5,798 nucleotides of DNA from Methyloprofundus sp. (GTDB lineage: Bacteria > Pseudomonadota > Gammaproteobacteria > Methylococcales > Methylomonadaceae), in NCBI GenBank assembly GCA_013138555.1, contig WTCN01000159.1, forward strand, positions 1 through 5,798. The letters are read 5' to 3'. The notes beneath the pieces were generated by a model, which was not told the DNA's origin, did no database searches, and was given only the letters and a program-made list of their open reading frames with translations. Shown here in pieces: positions 1 to 4,811 of this stretch. The position numbers were made by a program, and so were the translations under genes. The number at the start of each line of letters is the position of its first letter. Position 1 is the first letter of the stretch.

Positions 1-130
1 TAGTCATATGAAGTTGTCAGTTTACAAAGTAAGTGTGAGCATAGGCAACAGGGCTATTCGCCCTGTATCCCGACTTTCAGTCGCCAAACTCTCTAACCCA
101 CCCGCTTTTAGCGGGTGGTTGTTTAGTCTC
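1..130 (-). mobile_element. Putative end of an IS200/IS605-type insertion element (partial)
   Basis: Similarity to ribonuclease Z stops abruptly near base 133 on the minus strand. The following ~120 bases hold three tight stem-loops in a row and no recognisable continuation of the gene. Subterminal hairpins are what single-strand Y1 transposases of the IS200/IS605 family bind, and these elements lack terminal inverted repeats, which fits the absence of such repeats here. An ATG at 5-7 on the minus strand lies just inside the window edge and could begin a transposase gene, but only its first codons are visible and no clear ribosome binding site precedes it. The exact junction cannot be placed; somewhere between about 118 and 133 is likely. 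The family assignment is inferred from hairpin architecture and the disrupted gene, not from a transposase sequence. Confidence 0.45.
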
Positions 131-204
131 CTTATAGCAACACCTGACACATTTCTTGTTTTCGTGGGTGTTCCTGATGAAGTTCCTAAAAATATAATTT
201 CCAT
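22..204 (-). pseudogene. rnz: Ribonuclease Z, N-terminal fragment, disrupted
   Basis: RNase Z is a cytoplasmic zinc-dependent metallo-beta-lactamase-fold endonuclease that trims the 3' ends of tRNA precursors. The first ~24 residues, opening MEIIFLGTSSG and continuing with a PTKTRNV segment, match the characteristic first beta strand and loop of this family. After residue 24 (base 133) the similarity ends. The frame continues through the hairpin cluster and stops at 22-24, giving about 60 residues instead of the usual ~300. The zinc-binding HxHxDH motif expected near residues 60-70 is therefore missing. I chose the ATG at 202-204 because family members begin this way; an in-frame TTG two codons upstream (208-210) is possible. 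The rest of the gene is probably beyond the left edge, past the inserted DNA. Identification of the fragment is good; calling it disrupted rather than otherwise rearranged is inference. Confidence 0.75.
48..118. repeat. Cluster of three stem-loops
   Basis: Three perfect inverted repeats lie within 71 bases. The first pairs 48-54 (ACAGGGC) with 60-66 (GCCCTGT) around a 5-base loop. The second pairs 71-75 (CGACT) with 79-83 (AGTCG) around a 3-base loop. The third pairs 98-105 (CCACCCGC) with 111-118 (GCGGGTGG) around a TTTTA loop. None is followed by a T-run on either strand, so they do not look like intrinsic terminators. They probably belong to the putative insertion element end. A non-mobile repeat is the alternative. 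Confidence 0.75.
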
Positions 205-233
205 ATCCAAATACTATTTTTTGCCTAAATAAT

Positions 234-286
234 TGAGGCAGAATAAGGTTTATCTGTTGCTCTGATTAAAACGTTACTCTGCCTTA
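234..286. repeat. Imperfect 13-bp inverted repeat between rnz and the ankyrin gene
   Basis: Bases 234-246 (TGAGGCAGAATAA) pair with 274-286 (TTACTCTGCCTTA) at 11 of 13 positions, enclosing 27 bases. In minus-strand RNA the pair 243/277 becomes a U-G wobble. It lies just after the ankyrin stop codon and before rnz, so it could form a stem-loop in the 3' region of the ankyrin transcript. There is no adjacent T-run, so it is not a classical terminator. It could also be a small dispersed repeat. Confidence 0.45.
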
Positions 287-305
287 CTATCATAAATCAA
301 AGATC

Positions 306-872
306 TTAACTCTGGTGCATTAGAGCTTTTAAAGATTGTTCAGCAACTGTATTATTGTTATATATTGCTAAGTCAAGCGCAGTCTTCCCTTGTTTATTTT
401 TATTGCTTATATTTGCACCAAGAGCTACTAGCTCTTCTATTATTCCCTTATTTTTATTATATTGAGCTGCAATCATGAGTGCGGTTTCATCATTATTTAC
501 TTTTTTATTGATGTCAGCTCCTAATGCAACTAATTCACGGAGTATTTCGGGGTACTTACTGTAACCTGCAGCACCTGTTAATGGTGTGCCAGAAAAGAAT
601 TCATCAGCTTCATTGATTTCTGCGCCACGACTAACTAATTCTTTAATAACTTCTGTATCTGAAGTGCTCATTGCAGCCCACATTAGAACGGGACCATTTT
701 TATTCCCACTTTTTAAGGCTTCCTCAGGTACTCTATTGACAGACTCTAATGTTGAGTTTTCCCAATATTTCTTAGTACTATAATCACGATAAGGGTTATT
801 TATTTTTATGAAAACGACTAATAAAATAACACTAACAAGAGCAACTATATAGATGGGTTTAATGGATTTCAT
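306..872 (-). CDS. Membrane-anchored ankyrin-repeat protein
   Basis: This 188-residue protein starts with two lysines and a hydrophobic stretch at about residues 7-22, with no obvious signal peptidase site after it, so it is probably a signal anchor. Positive charge before the segment suggests the rest faces the periplasm. From about residue 60 there are three clear ankyrin-type repeats and a partial fourth: roughly 60-90, 95-123, 128-159 and 162-185. Their hallmarks are alpha-helical stretches ending in ELVSRGAEIN, ELVALGADIN and ELVALGANIS, and TAL motifs at repeat starts. Ankyrin repeats mediate protein binding and have no catalytic role, so the partner is unknown. The DNA encoding the two near-identical ELVALGA stretches differs at many wobble positions, so this is not a recent duplication. 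The start is supported by AAAGG at 879-883. The gene is divergent from the HD protein and co-oriented with rnz. Family is clear; function is not. Confidence 0.9.
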   Translation of the reverse strand: MKSIKPIYIVALVSVILLVVFIKINNPYRDYSTKKYWENSTLESVNRVPEEALKSGNKNGPVLMWAAMSTSDTEVIKELVSRGAEINEADEFFSGTPLTGAAGYSKYPEILRELVALGADINKKVNNDETALMIAAQYNKNKGIIEELVALGANISNKNKQGKTALDLAIYNNNTVAEQSLKALMHQS

Positions 873-878
873 ATTTTA

Positions 879-883
879 CCTTT
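879..883 (-). promoter_or_regulatory. Ribosome binding site of the ankyrin gene
   Basis: AAAGG on the minus strand lies 6 bases before the ATG at 870-872 and supports that start. Confidence 0.6.
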
Positions 884-897
884 GATGATTGAACTTA

Positions 898-917
898 AAT
901 TAACTTTTAAGTTAATT
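898..917. promoter_or_regulatory. Palindrome, candidate operator of the ankyrin gene
   Basis: AATTAACTT at 898-906 is perfectly repeated in inverse as AAGTTAATT at 909-917, separated by two bases. It overlaps the -10 region and likely transcription start of the proposed ankyrin promoter, a common position for a repressor site. As RNA it could also form a weak A+U-rich hairpin in the leader. The regulator is unknown. Confidence 0.4.
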
Positions 918-937
918 CTTTTTTATCTCTTTGTCAA
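909..937 (-). promoter_or_regulatory. Candidate sigma-70 promoter of the ankyrin gene
   Basis: On the minus strand a perfect -35 box TTGACA (932-937) is followed after 17 bases by TAACTT (909-914), a poor -10 match. Transcription would start near 902, leaving a leader of about 30 bases that contains the ribosome binding site. The strong -35 with weak -10 and overlapping palindrome would suit a regulated promoter, but the A+T-rich sequence makes chance matches likely. Confidence 0.4.
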
Positions 938-1098
938 TTAACAAGTTTAAAAAGTAATTCTACGCAAATTTTATGCTTTATTAAGAAAAAAAGGGCTGTA
1001 ATTTTTAATAAATATCTAGCATAAAATCGGTAAAATTTTCACCTATCTTTCCTTACTTGCCAATTAACATACGACCTCAGGACTAAATTTCATTTGGG

Positions 1099-1125
1099 TT
1101 GCACGGTAGCATTATGAAGTATAAT
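1099..1125 (+). promoter_or_regulatory. Candidate promoter of the tandem-HD gene
   Basis: A perfect TATAAT lies at 1120-1125, 26 bases before the ATG at 1152. The best upstream partner is TTGCAC at 1099-1104, with a short 15-base spacer and only 3 of 6 matches to the consensus. Transcription would begin near 1132, giving a leader of about 20 bases. No convincing Shine-Dalgarno sequence precedes the start codon. Confidence 0.4.
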
Positions 1126-1151
1126 AAGCGTATCTAATAAGAAAAATTGAT

Positions 1152-2393
1152 ATGTCGAAATTTAATGTTAATCTCCATGAAGTTATTTTCTCACTATCCG
1201 ATGCGCTGGATTTGGTAGGTGTCGATCAAATCTATCATGGCAAACGTGTTGCTTATATCGCGGCCGAGTGTGGAATAGCACTCAACTGGGATATAAAACT
1301 GCTGGATGATTTATTTTTTGCCGCTGTACTGCATGACTGCGGTGTTTCCAATACTGCAATACATACAAGATTAACGAATTTTGAAGGTAAGAATGTAGGT
1401 AATCATTGCGATAAGGGGGCGGATTTATTGCAAAAAAGGTCTTTGCTTGCGAGTCTGTCCGAGTATGTTTTGTATCATCATACGCCCTGGACAGAACTAC
1501 TAAACCTTGATTTGTCGGAGGCTGTAAAATTTGGCGCTAATTGTATTTACATGGCTGATCGAGTTGATATTCTTGTTTTGAATAGCTTGCAAACTGAGCC
1601 TAATATTCTGGCTAGTAAGGAGCAGATCAGGCGAAAAATAAAAGCAAAAGCAGGACGCTGGTTTCAATATGAGTTAGTTGATATATTCTTGAAAATATCA
1701 GCATCAGAAGCGTTTTGGTTGTCTATGGAACAAGTGCAACATTCAGGCTATGTACACTCCTGGATGCAACATAATTCAACTCGGGAAATCGACTTTCAAG
1801 ACTTAAAAGATATTATTCTCATTTTCTCTCATATTGTTGATGCAAAAAGTAACTATACTGCTCAATACTCCGAAGGTGTTGCAACATTATCCAGGTATCT
1901 AGGGGAGTTATTCCAGCTTTCTGAACACCAATGTGACAAGCTCGAATTAACCGGCCTATTGCATGATTTGGGCATGTTGCGTGTGCCAGATAAAATTTTA
2001 GCCAAGCCGGATAAATTAACCCAGGCGGAATATTTTATAGTTCAGCGGCATAGCTTTGATAGTTATGAGATTTTAAAAAACATTACGGGCTTCGAAGATA
2101 TTGCAAGGTGGGCTGCTCAGCATCATGAACGGGTTGATGGCAGTGGTTACCCCTACCATTATAATGACCAACAGCTTTCAATTGAGGCTAGAATTATTGC
2201 TGTCGCTGTTGTTTTTCAGGCCTTGATACAAAAAAGACCCTACCGGGATAAACTTTCTCCACAAGATATGATGTTGGAACTCAAGCAGCAGGCCGAAGCT
2301 GGAAAGTTAGATAAAGGCGTTGTACTAATGCTTGAGAAGCATTTTACTGGATGTTTGCAAGCGGCACAGTTGCTGGGTGGCATTATTCAATAA
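1152..2393 (+). CDS. Tandem HD-domain protein with C-terminal HD-GYP domain
   Basis: HD-GYP domains are metal-dependent phosphodiesterases that degrade cyclic di-GMP. This 413-residue soluble protein has two HD domains and no membrane segment. The N-terminal HD (about 20-145) shows a full ligand-like set: H29, H61-D62, H85, H109-H110 and D136, but no GYP motif. The C-terminal HD-GYP (about 220-400) shows HDLG at 271-274, H300, HH at 324-325 and the GYP signature in HHERVDGSGYP (324-334). However, the first histidine of the usual YTxxHS pattern is Y239, and the usual VADVFDAL reads VAVVFQAL, so D becomes V353 and Q356. The GYP domain may thus be inactive, have altered metal content, or act as a binding or protein-interaction module, while catalysis could lie in the N-terminal HD. 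It is transcribed divergently from the ankyrin gene and stands apart from the restriction genes. The fold call is firm; the activity is uncertain. Confidence 0.9.
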   Translation: MSKFNVNLHEVIFSLSDALDLVGVDQIYHGKRVAYIAAECGIALNWDIKLLDDLFFAAVLHDCGVSNTAIHTRLTNFEGKNVGNHCDKGADLLQKRSLLASLSEYVLYHHTPWTELLNLDLSEAVKFGANCIYMADRVDILVLNSLQTEPNILASKEQIRRKIKAKAGRWFQYELVDIFLKISASEAFWLSMEQVQHSGYVHSWMQHNSTREIDFQDLKDIILIFSHIVDAKSNYTAQYSEGVATLSRYLGELFQLSEHQCDKLELTGLLHDLGMLRVPDKILAKPDKLTQAEYFIVQRHSFDSYEILKNITGFEDIARWAAQHHERVDGSGYPYHYNDQQLSIEARIIAVAVVFQALIQKRPYRDKLSPQDMMLELKQQAEAGKLDKGVVLMLEKHFTGCLQAAQLLGGIIQ

Positions 2394-2499
2394 TATTGAT
2401 TTTTAGGGCGTTATCTTTAAGTCAGACAGGGTAAAAATGAAATGCCGCATTAATTTAAAATCAAGATAAAATAAGGTGAAAAATTGGGAATAAAAAGTT

Positions 2500-3555
2500 A
2501 TGTATAAAGACTCACCAGGTCTATTTGGTCTATTAAAAACAAACAGAGATTTCAGCAAGAAAGAGTCGTGGGGTAAAAACCAATTTAACTCATCTTTTCC
2601 TGCATCATTGTGTTGTTATCTTGCATCAAAAAATATAGATGCAAATTATTTATCCATTCAAAATGGTAATTACTCCCCAGCAGTAATAAAAATAAAAGAT
2701 GTATTCGGAATCTCAGCAAATAGTAAAGATTTATATTTTGCATTTGAAGCTCAGCATACACCTTTTCAAAAATATATTGTTGGTACACTACCAAGAACTG
2801 ATATAGTTATTCAAAAAGAAAGCACAGGTGAATGTTTAGCTGGGCTTGAGGTAAAGCTTACTGCCTTACCTGATAATACAACTTGTGACTTGGAAGAGCA
2901 CCTCTATGGTAGTGAAATAGTTGTTCGTCCTGATACTATCGTTTATTTAGCGTGTAGCCTTGCATTAAATTCAAATAAAAAACTTAGCGAGTACCTTGGT
3001 GAAATTGAGATAGAGGATTGGTCTGATGCTGCTCAGGTATTACCGCATATAGATAGTATTATTTCAGCTATTGAAAAAATTTCATTGGCTACTGAAAAAT
3101 ATCAAACACCTTTTCTTTTGCAGCCTGTATGGAAAACAGTAGGAAAATCACCTGAATTAGCAGAACAATGCTTAGATATATTTGTATGGAGTGATGCTGG
3201 GTTTTGCAATTTTATCTCTAAAATTGCAAATAAGAATTCTAAAGCGAACAAAATCACTCGACAAACAAGAACAGTTATATGGCTGTATAAAATGTTAAAG
3301 GATTTTGAAGAGCATGGAAAATTTGACCATGCAGAAATAATTGATAACCTTTCCTATAATACAAAAAATGATAAGGCATTTGCATCAGCAGGAAATATTA
3401 CTAATAGATACATGTTAACTGAACGACTTGAAAAGCCAATTATAGCTAAATCAGAAATTAAAAATATCATATTGGGGGGAGGACAAAATATGCTGAGTCC
3501 AGAGCGTCGCTTTGATGCCATCATTTTTAATTCACCCGAACTATTTAAGCCATGA
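2500..3555 (+). CDS. Type II restriction endonuclease, HindVP family
   Basis: The 351-residue product resembles the HindVP family of type II endonucleases, whose founding member cuts GRCGYC. The N-terminal block (FGLLKTNRDF then KESWGKNQFNSSFPASL, residues 9-37) and the LTALPDNTTCDLEEHLYGSE block (120-139) are the parts I recognise as family-conserved. A PD-(D/E)XK nuclease core is visible: D101 in RTDIVI, then E117 and K119 in LEVKL. There is no signal peptide or membrane segment, so it acts in the cytoplasm on unmodified DNA. An in-frame TAA at 2491-2493 makes the ATG at 2500 the first available start; GGGA at 2486-2489 is a weak ribosome binding site 10 bases away. The stop overlaps the start of the methyltransferase by 4 bases. 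Base composition is visibly more A+T-rich than lysA, consistent with transfer. GRCGYC specificity is inferred from family only and may differ here. Confidence 0.85.
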   Translation: MYKDSPGLFGLLKTNRDFSKKESWGKNQFNSSFPASLCCYLASKNIDANYLSIQNGNYSPAVIKIKDVFGISANSKDLYFAFEAQHTPFQKYIVGTLPRTDIVIQKESTGECLAGLEVKLTALPDNTTCDLEEHLYGSEIVVRPDTIVYLACSLALNSNKKLSEYLGEIEIEDWSDAAQVLPHIDSIISAIEKISLATEKYQTPFLLQPVWKTVGKSPELAEQCLDIFVWSDAGFCNFISKIANKNSKANKITRQTRTVIWLYKMLKDFEEHGKFDHAEIIDNLSYNTKNDKAFASAGNITNRYMLTERLEKPIIAKSEIKNIILGGGQNMLSPERRFDAIIFNSPELFKP

Positions 3556-4535
3556 AGTGTGTTGACTTATTTTCAGGGTGTGGAGGAATGTCTTTAGGTT
3601 TCCAGATGGCTGGAGTGGAAATGCTGGCATCTATTGATAATTGGGAAAAATCCGTTGAGGTCTACAATAAGAACTTTTCACATAAATGTTACTTGCATGA
3701 CTTAAAGGATGAAGAAGGCGCATTAAAAATTATAAATAAGTTTAAGCCTGAAATGATAATAGGTGGCCCACCCTGTCAAGACTTCTCATCCGCTGGAAAA
3801 AGAGATGAATCGCTAGGTCGTGCTGATTTGACTTATCATTTTGCAAATATTATTTGTTCCTATAAACCAGCATGGTTTGTAATGGAAAATGTGGAGCGTA
3901 TAAGAAAAAGTCATATTCTTGCGGAGGTCATACAACAATATAAAAAGGCGGGTTATGGCTTAACGTCTGTAATATTAGATGCCTCATATTGTAATACTCC
4001 TCAATCAAGGAAACGTTTTTTTTTAATCGGTACATTAGGACAAGGAAATAATATATTAACACCTATTTTTCAGAAGAATTTAAACAATGAAAGAATGACT
4101 ATTAGAGATTATCTTGGAGAGAGTTTAGGTCTTAAATATTATTATCGACACCCAAGAAATTATAGTCGTCGGGGAATTTTCTCTATTGATGAGCCTAGCC
4201 CTACAGTTAGAGGTGTTAATAGGCCTGTACCATCAGGGTACAATAAACATTCTGGCGATCCTGTAGATGCGATACTTTCAGATATTCGCCCATTAACAAC
4301 AATAGAAAGAAGCTATTTGCAAACTTTTCCTAAAAATTTTGAGTTTTCAGGCACAAAAACAAATTTAGAACAAATGATTGGTAACGCAGTTCCAGTCAAT
4401 CTTGCTAAATTTGTTGCTAGTGGAATCTTAGAATCTATAGCTAGTGGGGAGATCCAAAAACAGGGTCAGCAAGACCTGTTTGGGGGCTTTCAGGGCTTTA
4501 TAATGCCTAGTAAAGCACTCCAGCGGGCAGTGTAA
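3552..4535 (+). CDS. DNA (cytosine-5-)-methyltransferase of the restriction-modification system
   Basis: This 327-residue enzyme transfers a methyl group from S-adenosylmethionine to cytosine C5 in the site cut by its partner nuclease. Conserved motifs appear in order: motif I DLFSGCGGMSLGF (5-17), motif IV GGPPCQDFS (71-79) with catalytic C75, motif VI ENVER (112-116), motif VIII QSRKRFFLIG (151-160), motif IX from RPLTTIERS (246-254), and motif X QMIGNAVP (274-281). The target-recognition region between VIII and IX is short, about 85 residues, fitting a single-specificity type II enzyme. Motif I starts at residue 5, so there is no N-terminal helix-turn-helix of the kind that lets some m5C methyltransferases repress their own operon. 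The ATG overlaps the nuclease stop as ATGA and lacks a Shine-Dalgarno sequence, suggesting translational coupling. All catalytic motifs are intact, so it should be active. The HindV-type target is inference. Confidence 0.95.
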   Translation: MKCVDLFSGCGGMSLGFQMAGVEMLASIDNWEKSVEVYNKNFSHKCYLHDLKDEEGALKIINKFKPEMIIGGPPCQDFSSAGKRDESLGRADLTYHFANIICSYKPAWFVMENVERIRKSHILAEVIQQYKKAGYGLTSVILDASYCNTPQSRKRFFLIGTLGQGNNILTPIFQKNLNNERMTIRDYLGESLGLKYYYRHPRNYSRRGIFSIDEPSPTVRGVNRPVPSGYNKHSGDPVDAILSDIRPLTTIERSYLQTFPKNFEFSGTKTNLEQMIGNAVPVNLAKFVASGILESIASGEIQKQGQQDLFGGFQGFIMPSKALQRAV

Positions 4536-4548
4536 AGTGCCCGTTTTT
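4524..4548 (+). terminator. Intrinsic terminator of the restriction-modification operon
   Basis: CGGGCA at 4524-4529 pairs with TGCCCG at 4538-4543 around an 8-base loop, followed directly by five T at 4544-4548. The left arm lies in the last codons of the methyltransferase and the TAA stop (4533-4535) falls in the loop, so the terminator is built into the gene end. Confidence 0.75.
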
Positions 4549-4555
4549 ACTAAAG

Positions 4556-4580
4556 AAAAAAAACGTACGACCTTACGTTT
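4556..4580 (-). terminator. Possible minus-strand terminator
   Basis: AAACGTA at 4561-4567 pairs perfectly with TACGTTT at 4574-4580 around a 6-base loop. It is preceded on the plus strand by a run of A from 4556 that extends into the stem. Read on the minus strand this is a hairpin followed by a T-run, as in an intrinsic terminator. No minus-strand gene in the window ends here, so it would block antisense transcription from the lysA side. The stem is weak and A+T-rich. Confidence 0.4.
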
Positions 4581-4604
4581 CCGCTGAAATTATAACTAAT
4601 AACT

Positions 4605-4634
4605 TTTAGAGTTAAGGAACTTTGCCCCTATACT
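4605..4634 (+). promoter_or_regulatory. Candidate promoter of lptM-lysA
   Basis: TTTAGA (4605-4610, 4 of 6 consensus bases) is followed after 18 bases by TATACT (4629-4634, 5 of 6). It would start transcription near 4641, about 55 bases before lptM. A second option, TTGAAA at 4645-4650 with TATTTA or TAAAAT downstream, has a poorer -10 or poorer spacing. The terminator just upstream implies the operon needs its own promoter in this gap. Confidence 0.4.
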
Positions 4635-4694
4635 GTTTTAATGATTGAAAGTGCTAATAAGCCACTTATTTAAAATAATTTTGAACGACTATTT

Positions 4695-4811
4695 ATGATA
4701 AACATACGATTATTTATTTTTTTACTATTTTTTTTACTCAGTGCATGTGGTCAGCAGGGCCCTTTATTTATGCCTATAGAAAATGATACACAAGAGGCAG
4801 GGAGCAAATAA
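4695..4811 (+). CDS. lptM: LptM-like (YifL) outer-membrane lipoprotein
   Basis: This 38-residue product is a minimal lipoprotein. Residues 1-17 are a lipoprotein signal peptide with R5 and a long Leu/Phe/Ile core, ending in the lipobox LSAC with the lipidated cysteine at C18. The mature start CGQQGPLF matches the CGxxGPLY-type start of LptM (formerly YifL), which helps the lipopolysaccharide translocon LptD-LptE mature in the outer membrane. In gammaproteobacteria the gene typically lies directly before lysA, as here. Its TAA stop shares one base with the lysA start (TAATG), so the two genes are one transcription unit and probably translationally coupled. The start is the only ATG that gives a full signal peptide; no strong ribosome binding site is visible. 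Position, lipobox and the GPLF motif together make the call solid despite the small size. Confidence 0.85.
   Translation: MINIRLFIFLLFFLLSACGQQGPLFMPIENDTQEAGSK
4799..4804 (+). promoter_or_regulatory. Ribosome binding site of lysA
   Basis: AGGGAG lies inside the end of lptM, 6 bases before the lysA ATG at 4811, and fixes that start. It is the strongest Shine-Dalgarno sequence noticed in the window. Confidence 0.7.

Noticed and set aside
8..232. Plus-strand open frame of 74 codons over the rnz fragment
   Set aside because: It runs antisense to the recognisable rnz start and through the hairpins, and has no family resemblance.
2500..4535. Apparent absence of GRCGYC sites across the window
   Set aside because: Reading by eye I found none, but at this base composition only about two or three would be expected in 5.8 kb, so absence says nothing about self-avoidance or specificity.
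1070..4573. ACGACCT occurring both in the 873-1151 gap and in the hairpin loop near 4568
   Set aside because: Seven bases only, with no similarity in the surrounding sequence.
2450..4680. Shared TTTAAAAT-type strings on both sides of the restriction genes as possible target-site duplications
   Set aside because: They are short, low-complexity A+T strings expected by chance in this DNA, with no paired borders.
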